In this document: piece after piece, positions 43,050 through 51,194 of the stretch
Layout: every line of letters begins with the position of its first letter
Position numbering within the stretch: the stretch's first letter is position 1
Assembly: GCF_000429965.1 (NCBI RefSeq)
Contig: NZ_AUCW01000016.1
Location: 62,001-126,000 of the forward strand
DNA length: 64,000 bases
From: Desulfogranum mediterraneum DSM 13871
GTDB lineage: Bacteria > Desulfobacterota > Desulfobulbia > Desulfobulbales > Desulfobulbaceae
Direction: 5' to 3'
The notes under the pieces: generated by a model
The model's database searches: none
Told to the model about the DNA's origin: nothing
What the model saw: only the letters and a program-made list of their open reading frames with translations
Program-made: the position numbers and the translations under genes

Positions 43050-43412
43050 TCAACTGCGGCTCACCGGCAGGCCGTGGGCCTGCCACTCCCCCACTCCCGG
43101 GGCATAACGATGGATGCGGGTATAACCGAGTCGGACCGCCACCCGGGCGGTGAAGCTGCTTCGTACTCACGAAGGGCCGTCTCAGTAAAAGGCGATGGCC
43201 CGACTGTGATCCCTGCCCAGGAGCCTGGCCAGGGAACGGCTCTTAAAGAGCCTGCTCCAGAGGGTGGGGGGGAAGGGAAAGGAGACCGCCCCCTGGATAT
43301 GACCCTGCTGGTATTTTTCCTGATCGCGCAGGTCCACGATCAGGAGTTGGGGGTCCTGCTCGTAGCAGCTGCGGAGTGCCTGGGTGGTGATTTCCGTATA
43401 GCTGGGTGTCAT
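43050..43412 (-). CDS. Rhodanese-like selenoprotein with two in-frame UGA (Sec77, Sec82)
   Basis: Translating from ATG 43412 (AAGGGG upstream) gives the N-terminal half of a rhodanese domain (LLIVDLRDQEKYQQGHIQGA, about 23-42) that meets UGA at 43184-43182 directly after IAFY. Four residues later (DGPS) a second UGA occurs at 43169-43167. The same frame then continues with a perfectly typical rhodanese C-terminus (VRLGYTRIHRYAPGVGEW ... GLPV) to a real UGA stop at 43052-43050. In the family this loop reads YCxGPxCxxS, so both UGA fall exactly on the Cys positions, the first being the catalytic one. Read as Sec the protein is 120 residues. A nonsense-mutated pseudogene would not hit both Cys. 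Confidence 0.82.
43135..43184 (-). promoter_or_regulatory. Candidate bacterial SECIS hairpins behind the two UGA codons
   Basis: Behind the second UGA, ACCGCC (43151-43146) pairs with GGCGGT (43140-43135) around the 5-nt loop CGGGT, whose first base lies 22 nt after that UGA (37 nt after the first); a G is in the first two loop positions. A second perfect hairpin CTTCGT-GAGT-ACGAAG (43174-43159) begins 7 nt after the first UGA and includes the second UGA. Both fit the general bacterial SECIS model as I remember it. Confidence 0.6.
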
Positions 43413-43453
43413 GGTGTCTGCCCCTTGTCTTCAGCGTCGGTGCCTGCCGTTTA

Positions 43454-45040
43454 TTATACCGATTCCCTGGTCTTGTGAAAGACAACCTCAGGAAAGAGTT
43501 CCTGGGTATGGGAGAGTCGCCACATCCCGTCGGCCAGGTAGGAGAGGTGGCCCTCGGCGTCAAAGGCCAGGTTGGCCTGGTTCTTCTTCTCAAACTCCCG
43601 CAGCTGCTGTTTGTTGTCGCTGGCCACCCAGCGGGCCAGGGTGAAGTTCATGGGGTGGTATTCGGCGTCCACCCCGTACTCCGCCTTGAGCCGGGTCATG
43701 GTGACCTCGAATTGGAGCACGCCCACGGCCCCCAGGATGTAGTCGTTGCCGATCAGGGGCCGAAACATCTGGACCGCACCCTCCTCGGCCATCTGTACCA
43801 GACCCTTCTGCAGCTGTTTGATCTTCAGCGGGTTTCTGAGGATGACCCGGCGGAAGTGTTCAGGGGCAAAGTTGGGAATCCCGGTAAACTTCAACTCCTC
43901 CTTGTCGGTGAAGGTGTCGCCGATCTTGATGGTGCCGTGGTTATGGATGCCGATGATGTCGCCGGGATAGGCTTCTTCGACATTTTCCCGGTTCTGGGCC
44001 ATGAAGACCGTGGCATTGGAGAGGCTGATCTCCTTACCCAGCCGATGGTGGCGGACCTTCATCCCCCGGGTATACTTGCCGGAACATATCCGGAAAAAGG
44101 CGATCCGGTCCCGATGGGCCGGATCCATGTTGGCCTGGATCTTAAAGGTGAAGCCGGAAAAGGCGGTCTCTTCCGGCGCAACCATCCGACTGACGGTGGC
44201 GCGGGGACCTGGGGAGGGCGAGAGTTCCACAAAGGCATCCAGCAGTTCGCGCACCCCGAAGTTGTTGATGGCGCTGCCGAAGAAGACCGGCGTCTGGCTG
44301 GCCTTGAGGTACTCCTCATACTCAAAGGGGTTGGCAGCACCCTCCAGGAGTTCGATATCTTCCCTGAGCTTGTCCGCATCCACGCCCAGGAGCTCGTCCA
44401 GCCTCGGGTCGTTGACGTCGCTGACCGTGATATTATCCTCGGGCCGGGTATCCTGGCTGGGGACAAAGAGGTTGAGTTCCTTGCGAAAGAGGTTGTATAC
44501 TCCCTTGAAGCCCTTGCCCATGCCGATGGGCCAGGACAGGGGCGCGCATTCAATCTGCAGTTTTTCCTCGATATCCGAGAGGATCTCCAGCGGATCCATG
44601 CCGTCCCGGTCCAGCTTGTTGATAAAGGTGATGATCGGGGTGTTGCGCATCCGGCAGACTTCCATCAGCTTGGTGGTCTGGGTCTCGACCCCCTTGGCAC
44701 TGTCGATCACCATCAGGGCGGAGTCCACGGCGGTGAGCACCCGGTAGGTATCTTCGGAAAAATCCTGGTGACCGGGGGTGTCGAGCAGGTTGATCTCAAA
44801 GTCGCGATAGTTGAATTTCATCACCGAGGTGGTGACCGAGATACCACGGTCCTTTTCAATGGCCATCCAGTCGCTGAGCGCATGGTTGGAGGTCTTTCTG
44901 GACTTGACCGCCCCGGCCATCTTGATGGCCCCGCCGAAAAGCAGCAGCTTTTCCGTGAGGGTGGTTTTACCTGCATCAGGGTGACTGATGATGCCAAAGG
45001 TCCTGCGTTTTTCGATCTCGTTTTGAAATTGACTGCTCAC
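43454..45040 (-). CDS. prfC: Peptide chain release factor 3
   Basis: 528 residues from GTG 45040 ([27 protein letters not shown]), the same length as E. coli RF3 (529). GTPase motifs: G1 [10 protein letters not shown]2 region [10 protein letters not shown]3 [10 protein letters not shown]4 NKLDRDG. RF3-specific domains follow. RF3 GTPase recycles RF1 and RF2 after peptide release. The frame extends upstream, but the added sequence has no RF3 similarity and crosses a predicted terminator. The Shine-Dalgarno site is weak. Downstream, 41 bases away, is the UGA-containing rhodanese gene. Confidence 0.95.
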   Translation of the reverse strand: MSSQFQNEIEKRRTFGIISHPDAGKTTLTEKLLLFGGAIKMAGAVKSRKTSNHALSDWMAIEKDRGISVTTSVMKFNYRDFEINLLDTPGHQDFSEDTYRVLTAVDSALMVIDSAKGVETQTTKLMEVCRMRNTPIITFINKLDRDGMDPLEILSDIEEKLQIECAPLSWPIGMGKGFKGVYNLFRKELNLFVPSQDTRPEDNITVSDVNDPRLDELLGVDADKLREDIELLEGAANPFEYEEYLKASQTPVFFGSAINNFGVRELLDAFVELSPSPGPRATVSRMVAPEETAFSGFTFKIQANMDPAHRDRIAFFRICSGKYTRGMKVRHHRLGKEISLSNATVFMAQNRENVEEAYPGDIIGIHNHGTIKIGDTFTDKEELKFTGIPNFAPEHFRRVILRNPLKIKQLQKGLVQMAEEGAVQMFRPLIGNDYILGAVGVLQFEVTMTRLKAEYGVDAEYHPMNFTLARWVASDNKQQLREFEKKNQANLAFDAEGHLSYLADGMWRLSHTQELFPEVVFHKTRESV

Positions 45041-45121
45041 GTTACAACCGTTTATCCAGGGGGATGATGAAGGGGCGGCAACCGGGTCCGGGGACGGTTG
45101 CAGCCCGTGGTAGAATCTTCC

Positions 45122-45193
45122 AAAAAAAAAGATGGGTCGATCCTCCGACCCATCAGCAGGGGTTATATACTCTATTTTACGTTTTTTGTCCAA
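45122..45193 (-). promoter_or_regulatory. prfC leader: promoter directly followed by an intrinsic terminator
   Basis: On the minus strand TGGACA (45192-45187), 17 bases, TATATA (45169-45164); the predicted start is about 45157. Directly behind it, GATGGGTCG and CGACCCATC (45154-45131) form a 9-bp stem followed by nine U (45130-45122). A further stem GCAACCG/CGGTTGC lies between this and the prfC start. The pattern is that of a transcription attenuator or a very short RNA. Confidence 0.55.
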
Positions 45194-45290
45194 CATTCTT
45201 GTCACCGGGCAGCAGCGCGCTGGGCGAGGCCGGCGGTGCAGGGGAAGCTGGGCCTGTCTTCAGGGTCGTCCAGCAGAGGAGAGAACAGCT

Positions 45291-45779
45291 ATGACGCAGA
45301 TAATGCGGCCATGTTTTTTTTTACACGGTCTTGACTCATCCAGCCAGGGCACCAAGGGACGCTGGTTTAGCCGCCACTTTCCGGAGATGCGTATCCCGGA
45401 TTTCAGCGGCAGTCTGGAGGAGCGGCTGGAGCAGCTGGCCCGGCTCTGCGGTCCGGATGACCAGGCCCTGCTGGTGGGCTCCAGCTTCGGCGGCCTGATG
45501 GCCACCATCCATGCCCAGCGCAATCCGGGCGCCTGCTCCCGCCTGATCCTGCTGGCTCCGGCCCTGAACTTTGAGGCCTATCAGCCCCCGCCAAGCCCCA
45601 TCCAGGTCCCTACCCTGGTGATCATCGGCCAGGATGACGTGGTGACCCCGCCGGAGTTGGTGCTGCCCCTGGTCCGGCAGAGCTTTGCAGCTCCCGAGAT
45701 CTCGCTGGTGGCCGACGACCACATGCTCCACACCACCTTTCCCGAGCTGGATTGGCCGTCCCTGCTGGCAGCAGAGTAG
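45291..45779 (+). CDS. YqiA/YcfP-type alpha/beta hydrolase
   Basis: 162 residues from ATG 45291 (GAGGAGAGAAC upstream); longer in-frame starts add unrelated sequence. The fold is shown by FFLHGLDSSSQGTK at the N-terminus, nucleophile elbow GSSFGG, acid region IIGQDDVVTP and His in DDHMLHTTF. YqiA-like esterases have broad activity in vitro; the natural substrate is unknown. Stands alone, convergent with the yceI-like gene. Confidence 0.82.
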   Translation: MTQIMRPCFFLHGLDSSSQGTKGRWFSRHFPEMRIPDFSGSLEERLEQLARLCGPDDQALLVGSSFGGLMATIHAQRNPGACSRLILLAPALNFEAYQPPPSPIQVPTLVIIGQDDVVTPPELVLPLVRQSFAAPEISLVADDHMLHTTFPELDWPSLLAAE

Positions 45780-45869
45780 CCACTCCTCCCCACTCCTGCC
45801 GGTTGCGCAGACCCGGCCCGGGGCGTGCGGTCCCCTGGTGTAGGGGCTGGTCTCTCGTGGCCTGGGTGT

Positions 45870-46463
45870 TTAACGCTGGAGCAGTTCCAGCTCGATATCC
45901 ACTGCCACACTTTCTCCCACCAGCCCCATCTGGGCAAAGGTACCGCTGCCCACGGTGTACTCCAGGCGGTTGAGGCTGAGCTTGCCGCGAAAGCCGGCAA
46001 CCCGGGCTCCCTTCATGGCCGGATGCGCCTTGCTCCCCAGGTAATCAAGGGGCAGGACGATCTCCCGGCTGATCTTCTTGATGGTCAGGATCCCTTTGAC
46101 CAGGTAGAGGTCGCCTTCCCCCGGATGGACGCCGCTGCTCTGGAAGGTGATCCGGGGATATGTTTTTTCGTCAAAAAAATCAGGAGAGAGCAGGTGCTTG
46201 TCCCGTTTGGGATTGGCCGTGCTGATGGATTTGACCGGGATTTCAAAGCGGAAGCTGGACTTTTCCGGGGCAGCGGGATCAAAGCGGACCCTGCCCTGAA
46301 AGTCCTGGAAGTGGCCCCTGATTCCGGAGTAGATGTGACGGACGGTGAAATAAAAGCCGGAATGATCCGGATCTGTCTCCCAGTGATCCGTTGCCGCACA
46401 GAGCGGAGCGGCGGGCGCCAGGACCAGGGAAAAGAGGATGATGAGGTGGCGGAATATCTGCAT
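45870..46463 (-). CDS. YceI family periplasmic lipid-binding protein
   Basis: 197 residues from ATG 46463 (AGAGGG before). A signal peptide (MQIFRHLIILFSLVLAPAAP, cleavage after LCA) precedes the lipocalin-like YceI domain: HSGFYFTVRHIYSGIRGHF, SISTANPKRDKHLLSPDFFD, FQSSGVHPGEGDLYLVKG. Family members bind isoprenoid lipids or amides in a beta barrel; the role in the cell is not known. Probably monocistronic. Confidence 0.92.
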   Translation of the reverse strand: MQIFRHLIILFSLVLAPAAPLCAATDHWETDPDHSGFYFTVRHIYSGIRGHFQDFQGRVRFDPAAPEKSSFRFEIPVKSISTANPKRDKHLLSPDFFDEKTYPRITFQSSGVHPGEGDLYLVKGILTIKKISREIVLPLDYLGSKAHPAMKGARVAGFRGKLSLNRLEYTVGSGTFAQMGLVGESVAVDIELELLQR

Positions 46464-46610
46464 GGTAGCCCTCTGACGACAGGGTGAATGTTCAGTCCCC
46501 ACAGACCTGGACGGTGCCACGTTGCGGGGGTGCGGCTAGAGCAGAATATAGCTACTGCTTGGGGAAAAACAAGCTGCCCCTGTTTGAGAAAGGCGCCATC
46601 AAGGCAGCCT

Positions 46611-47960
46611 TCAGAGGGAAAAGAGCTCGTCATGGATATCCCGGCGGGCATAGCCCAGTTCCAGGAGAATTCCTCTCAGCTCCCGGACCATGGCGCCCGG
46701 GCCGCAGAGAAAGGCTGCGCCCGGGCAGGGCAGGGAGCTCACCATGGGGGCCAGCTCTGCCCTGCCCAGGCGGCCTCTTGCCCCGGGACCGCCACTCAGA
46801 TGGTAGTGGAGCCGGAGCTCCTTGAGCTGGCCGGCCAATTGGGCCAGTTCTGCAGCAAAGACCAGCTCCTCCCGGCTGCGGCAGGACCAGAGCAGCTGAA
46901 CGGGTCGTTGCTCCCCCTGGTCGGCCATGAAGGTGAGCATGCTGATCATCGGGGTGATGCCGATGCCGCCGGCAATGAGGAAGAGGGCTGCAGCCCCGGG
47001 GGCCTGGAGGTGGCTGAACTCGCCGTAGGGTCCGCTGATCTCGACCCGGGCCCCAGCCGGCAGTCGCTGGATGGCATCGGTCCAGTCACCGCAACTGCGA
47101 ATGGTGAAACGCAGCGCCTCTGTCCGGGTGGGAGTGGAGCTGAGGCTGAAGGGATGTGGTTCCCGGCTGATCCCCGGTGCCCTTACCCGGAGAAAGGCAT
47201 ACTGACCGGGAAGATAGTCAAAGGCTGTGGCGCCGACAGGCTCCAGGAGCAGGCTGTGGATGGTCGGGTTGAGCCGCTGGACAGCGCTGACCTGCCAGCC
47301 CCGGGAGGCGCGCAGCGGCCGGGCGAGGCTCAGGGCCGTGAGCAGCAGGAAAGCGAGGCCCACGATCAGAAGCAGGGTTGCGGGCAGCGGCTGTCTGAAG
47401 GTGTCGCTGACAAAGCGGATATGGATGAGCAGCAGCAGGGGGAGGAAGAGGCCGACCAGGCGATGGGTCCGCTGCCGGATGTGATAGGGGATGGTGACGG
47501 CGTGGGGCCCGGAGTGGGGGAGCAGGGCGGCCAGGCTCTGGAGGATCAAGAGGGCAAGCAGGGCTGCGCCCACCAGCTCGGGCCAGAACTTCCAGCCCAG
47601 GGGCAGGTTGTCGAGGCCTTCAGGCAGCAGGATCAGCAGGGGATGGGCCAGCACCAGGAGCAGGATCAGGCCCGCTCCCAGCCGGTGGCCCTGGCGCAGG
47701 AACCGGCCGCCCAGGAGTCGATCCAGCCATTGCCAGCGGGCCACCATCATCAGCTGGGCCGGCAGCAGCAAGGTGGCCCAGAGGGCGACCACCTTGCCCA
47801 GACGAAGCAGGCCCCTGTCCCAGCCGAACTTGTAGAGCATGGTGGTGGACTCGAACAGGAAGGGCACGGTCGCCCCGGCCGCCAGCAGGCCCAAGAGGAT
47901 GGAGCCGGCAGAGAGCAGAGTCAGGCGGCGCTGTCGGCGGCTGGCCAGTGGTCGGCTCAT
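46611..47960 (-). CDS. Ferric reductase-like transmembrane FAD/NAD(P)-binding oxidoreductase
   Basis: 449 residues. The first ~220 residues have about six membrane helices with paired His in the second to fifth helices (for example HRLGAGLILLLVLAHPLLI and HRLVGLFLPLLLLIHI) that could hold b-type hemes, as in the ferric reductase/NOX-like domain. The C-terminal half is a ferredoxin-NADP+ reductase module: FAD site PHPFSLSS, NAD site GGIGITPMISML and CGPGAMV. It would pass electrons from NAD(P)H through FAD and heme to an outside acceptor such as Fe(III). It follows prmA by ten bases and is likely in the same operon. Confidence 0.87.
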   Translation of the reverse strand: MSRPLASRRQRRLTLLSAGSILLGLLAAGATVPFLFESTTMLYKFGWDRGLLRLGKVVALWATLLLPAQLMMVARWQWLDRLLGGRFLRQGHRLGAGLILLLVLAHPLLILLPEGLDNLPLGWKFWPELVGAALLALLILQSLAALLPHSGPHAVTIPYHIRQRTHRLVGLFLPLLLLIHIRFVSDTFRQPLPATLLLIVGLAFLLLTALSLARPLRASRGWQVSAVQRLNPTIHSLLLEPVGATAFDYLPGQYAFLRVRAPGISREPHPFSLSSTPTRTEALRFTIRSCGDWTDAIQRLPAGARVEISGPYGEFSHLQAPGAAALFLIAGGIGITPMISMLTFMADQGEQRPVQLLWSCRSREELVFAAELAQLAGQLKELRLHYHLSGGPGARGRLGRAELAPMVSSLPCPGAAFLCGPGAMVRELRGILLELGYARRDIHDELFSL

Positions 47961-47970
47961 TGGCCGGGCC

Positions 47971-48876
47971 TTACTCCCGGTGGAGCAGCATGCCGGCCCA
48001 CTCCTCCTGATGGAGGGTCTCTGTCAGGGAAAAGCCGTGGCTGCGGTAGACTGCGGCGATGTTTGCCTCCTGTTCCCCCTTGAGGATGCCGGCCAGGACC
48101 AGGGCCGTGCCCGGGCAGGCGAGCCGGCTGAACTCTGGGGCCATCTCCACCAGGACATCGTGGATGATGTTGGCGCAGATCAGCTGGTAGCTGCCCTGGA
48201 TCTCTTCCAGGGGGGTCTGGCTGACCTGGACCTGCTGCTCCAGCTGGTTGTTGGCCACATTTTCCCGGGCCACGCTCACTGCCTCGGGATCGTTGTCGAT
48301 GGCCACCACCCGCTCTGCGCCGAACAGGGCCCCGGCCATGGCCAGGATACCGGTGCCGGTACCCACGTCCAGGACCGCAGACCTGCCGTCTGCCATGTCC
48401 CGGGCCAGCAGTTGGAGGGCCATGTGGGTGGAGGCATGCTGACCGGTGCCAAAGGCCATGCCCGGATCCATCTCGATCACCCGGGTGTCCCCGCTGGGCT
48501 GGTACTCCTCCCAGGAGGGTTTGATCACCAGCCCGGGGATGATCTCAAAGGCGGCAAAGTACTGCTGCCAGCTGGTGGCCCAGTCTTCATCGGCCAGCAG
48601 GGCGGTCTCCATGGGTTCCATCTCCTGCTCATAGAGTCCAAAGAGTTCCTCCATGGCCGTGGCGACCTTCCTGCAGATGGCCTGCTGCTCTTCGCTGGCG
48701 GAGCTATCGCCGCTCAGGGGGAAAAAACCGCTGATCAGGCAGGCCTCTGCCTGTTCCGGGCTCTGTTCCACCCCGGAACCACTGAGGGCAGCCATCAGGT
48801 CTGCGGCTGCCTCGCTGAGAACGGTGGGGGTCTGGATGGTGATCTTTAACCACTGGGTGTCGGAGTGTGCTGCCAT
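47971..48876 (-). CDS. prmA: Ribosomal protein L11 methyltransferase
   Basis: 301 residues from ATG 48876 (MAAHSDTQWLKITIQTP). SAM-binding motif I VLDVGTGTGILAMAGALFG, the substrate region MAFGTGQHASTHMAL and motif IV LICANIIHDVL are typical of PrmA, which trimethylates ribosomal protein L11. An upstream in-frame extension to 49029 has no similarity and is rejected. Overlaps no other gene; the oxidoreductase gene follows closely on the same strand. Confidence 0.93.
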   Translation of the reverse strand: MAAHSDTQWLKITIQTPTVLSEAAADLMAALSGSGVEQSPEQAEACLISGFFPLSGDSSASEEQQAICRKVATAMEELFGLYEQEMEPMETALLADEDWATSWQQYFAAFEIIPGLVIKPSWEEYQPSGDTRVIEMDPGMAFGTGQHASTHMALQLLARDMADGRSAVLDVGTGTGILAMAGALFGAERVVAIDNDPEAVSVARENVANNQLEQQVQVSQTPLEEIQGSYQLICANIIHDVLVEMAPEFSRLACPGTALVLAGILKGEQEANIAAVYRSHGFSLTETLHQEEWAGMLLHRE

Positions 48877-49059
48877 GGTCTCTACTCGTTGCAATCTCTG
48901 TGGGTGAAGGGGATGGTGGCCCTGGACGGCGAGATGCTCCTGCCCGGGCCCTGACGGTATCCCGTTTCTATACCTGGAATCTCTCCGGAGGGCGAACCTT
49001 TCCGGGAGAAGAGTCTGGTCAAAGTTCATTTTTGTAGTATATAGAGCGCTGCCCTGGTT

Positions 49060-49090
49060 GGCTGAGCTCCCTGTATGGAGGGCTCAGCCT
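49060..49090 (+). other. Hairpin in the prmA / DUF554 divergent region
   Basis: GGCTGAGCTCC and GGAGGGCTCAGCC form a long stem with a short loop (CTGTAT), without a T-tract. It lies about 50 bases before the DUF554 start; the 260-bp gap has no other feature I can support. Confidence 0.35.
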
Positions 49091-49136
49091 TGGATCTCCA
49101 CCGTGAACCGTCAATCAGCACCAACAACCAAAAAAC

Positions 49137-49832
49137 ATGCTTGGAACCATTGTAAACGCCCTGGCCATCATCGCCGGCAGCCTCCTGGGGCTGCTCTTCA
49201 GCAAGGGGATCGCCGACCGTTATAAAGAAATCGTGATGTCCAGCGTGGGCCTGGCCGTGGCCCTGATCGGCATCAAGAGCGCCCTGGTCTCGGACAGCCT
49301 GATGGTCGTGATCCTGTCGGTGATTTTGGGCGGACTCTGCGGAGAGTTTCTCCGGATTGAAGATCACCTGGAGCGGCTGGGCGCCTTTCTGGAGCGCCGG
49401 GTTGCGGCCAGATCCAGCGATACCAGCTCCTTTGCCCGGGGCTTTGTCACCGCCAGCCTGGTCTTCTGTGTGGGCTCCATGGCCATTGTCGGTTCCCTGG
49501 AGAGCGGCCTCACCGGCAACCACCAGACCCTGTTTGCCAAGTCTGTCCTGGATGGGGTGACCTCGGTGATCTTTGCCTCGGCCATGGGGCTGGGGGTGAT
49601 CTTCTCCAGCCTGGCGGTGTTTTGCTACCAGGGGCTGATCACCATGACCGCGGTCCTGATGAAGAACCTGCTCATCCCGGAGACCATCGAGCAGATGACC
49701 TCGGTGGGCGGCCTGCTCATCCTGGCCATTGGCCTGAATCTGCTCAAGATCACCACCATCCGGGTGGGTAACCTGATCCCGGGGATATTCCTGCCCCTGC
49801 TCTGGTTTGGAGTGATGCCGTGGCTGCCCTGA
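49137..49832 (+). CDS. DUF554 family membrane protein
   Basis: 231 residues, about seven membrane segments, starting LGTIVNALAIIAGSLLGLLF. The pattern FVTASLVFCVGSMAIVGSLESGL and KSVLDGVTSVIFASAMGLGV is typical of DUF554 (YdfK/YqgA-like), an inner-membrane family without proven function. There is no clear Shine-Dalgarno site before the ATG. Its stop overlaps the start of the DUF2293 gene by 13 bases. Confidence 0.9.
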   Translation: MLGTIVNALAIIAGSLLGLLFSKGIADRYKEIVMSSVGLAVALIGIKSALVSDSLMVVILSVILGGLCGEFLRIEDHLERLGAFLERRVAARSSDTSSFARGFVTASLVFCVGSMAIVGSLESGLTGNHQTLFAKSVLDGVTSVIFASAMGLGVIFSSLAVFCYQGLITMTAVLMKNLLIPETIEQMTSVGGLLILAIGLNLLKITTIRVGNLIPGIFLPLLWFGVMPWLP

Positions 49833-50533
49833 GTTCTCGAATCGTGAGCCCGGGACCCAAGATCGGCACCCTCTTTGGCGAGGATGGTGAGCTGCTCGTC
49901 CCGCCCGAGGGCTGGGAGTTCCTGCCTGCCGGCGATGGTCCCCTGACCCGCCGGGTCAAGCAGCTGGGCCCCTGCTGGCAGGTCCAGGTGCAGAAGGGCA
50001 GACGTACGATCTCCCGGGGCATCTGGGCGCCGGCTGCCCATATCCGCACCGCCAGGGAGGCCCTGGAGGCGAAGCGGGCCACCCCGGAGCACCGGCGACG
50101 CAAGGCCACGGATCAGGCCCGGAGGGAGCGGCAGCACCAGGCCTATGTCCGGGAGTTTTACCAGGCCTGCCTGGAGTTCCTGGCCTTTGCCCCTGCCTAT
50201 GAGCAGCAGGCCCGGCTGCTGGCGCAGGCGGTGACCAGTCTGGCCACCCCGGTGGGATCGGGCACCGTGGCCCGAACCAGCCGTATCCCCCTGGAGGAGC
50301 GGGTCCGGGCGGCGGTGATAGCCTGGCTCCGCCATCAGACCACGGGCTACGATCAGATGGTCATCCCCCGGGTCAAGGGGCGTCGCCGCGAGGTGCGGCG
50401 GCTGCTGGCCCGGCGCTCGGTGGAGCTTTTGGCCAGGTACCGTGCCGGTGAAGCCCTCACTCCCTCCTGCCCCCTGCGCCTGGCCCTGGAGAAGGCCCGG
50501 GCCCAGCCAGGGGCACCGCTCAGTTCAGTCTGA
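49820..50533 (+). CDS. DUF2293 domain-containing protein
   Basis: 237 residues from GTG 49820, eight bases after GGAG and overlapping the DUF554 gene, so likely coupled. Residues about 1-70 form a beta-rich N-terminal part (WEFLPAGDGPLTRRVKQLGPCWQVQVQKGRRTISRG), and a coiled, very basic linker follows. The DUF2293 core is AVIAWLRHQTTGYDQMVIPRVKGRRREVRRLL (about 173-205). The basic composition suggests nucleic-acid contact, but the function is unknown. Convergent with the ABC ATPase gene (14-base overlap). Confidence 0.82.
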   Translation: MAALSSRIVSPGPKIGTLFGEDGELLVPPEGWEFLPAGDGPLTRRVKQLGPCWQVQVQKGRRTISRGIWAPAAHIRTAREALEAKRATPEHRRRKATDQARRERQHQAYVREFYQACLEFLAFAPAYEQQARLLAQAVTSLATPVGSGTVARTSRIPLEERVRAAVIAWLRHQTTGYDQMVIPRVKGRRREVRRLLARRSVELLARYRAGEALTPSCPLRLALEKARAQPGAPLSSV

Positions 50534-51185
50534 CCCCATCCTCCAGCTCAACCGTCCGCTGGGCCAGGGCCGCGTAGGCCGGCTCATGGGTGACCATGAC
50601 GATGGAGAGCCCCTCCTGGTGGAGCTCAGCCAGAAGCGCCATGATCCGGCTGCCGGTGGCGGTGTCCAGGCTGCCGGTGGGCTCGTCGGCAAAGAGGATC
50701 CTGGAGTCGGTGACCAGGGCCCTGGCAATGGCCACCCGCTGCTGTTCTCCGCCGGAGAGCCGGCCTGGCAGCCGGTCTGCCAGGCCGGTCAGACCCACCC
50801 GCTGCAGACACTGCCTGGCCCGTTCCCGCTCAGCCCTGCTGATCGGGCTGAGTCCGCCCATCAGGGGGAGGAGGGTGTTTTCCAGAACCGTCAGGTAGGG
50901 CAGCAGGTGGTGGAACTGGAAGATCACCGCAAAGTCGGTTTTTCTGAGCCGGTTGCGCTCCTTTTCTGCCAGGCTGGTCAGCTCCTTATCGTGATAGTGG
51001 ATCTGACCGCTGTCCGGTCGGATCAGGGTGGAGAGGATGTTGAGCAGAGTGGTCTTGCCGGATCCGGAGCGGCCGATGATGGCGACAAACTCGCCCTCTG
51101 CCAGGCGGAAGTCGATCTGTTGGAGGACCGAAACCCTGGTCCCGTTGCAGCTGTAGTGTTTACTGATATTCTGGGCTGAAAGCAT
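50520..51185 (-). CDS. ABC transporter ATP-binding protein (MacB/LolD group)
   Basis: 221 residues with Walker [11 protein letters not shown]-loop [12 protein letters not shown], signature LSGGEQQR, Walker [13 protein letters not shown] and H-loop VTHEPAY. It belongs with the FtsX-type permease encoded just upstream (10-base gap). Such ATPases drive mechanotransmission to periplasmic domains rather than simple import. Confidence 0.9.
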   Translation of the reverse strand: MLSAQNISKHYSCNGTRVSVLQQIDFRLAEGEFVAIIGRSGSGKTTLLNILSTLIRPDSGQIHYHDKELTSLAEKERNRLRKTDFAVIFQFHHLLPYLTVLENTLLPLMGGLSPISRAERERARQCLQRVGLTGLADRLPGRLSGGEQQRVAIARALVTDSRILFADEPTGSLDTATGSRIMALLAELHQEGLSIVMVTHEPAYAALAQRTVELEDGVRLN

Positions 51186-51194
51186 GGTCTTCTC

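Noticed and set aside
43182-43412. 76-residue truncated rhodanese lacking its active site
   Set aside because: Stopping at the first UGA removes the catalytic loop, while the same frame continues with a normal rhodanese C-terminus through two UGA placed on Cys positions.
43406-45067. 553-residue frame antisense to prfC
   Set aside because: Shadow of prfC; no recognisable domain or start signal.
48877-49029. N-terminal extension of prmA
   Set aside because: No PrmA-like residues; MAAHSDTQWLKI gives the family start.
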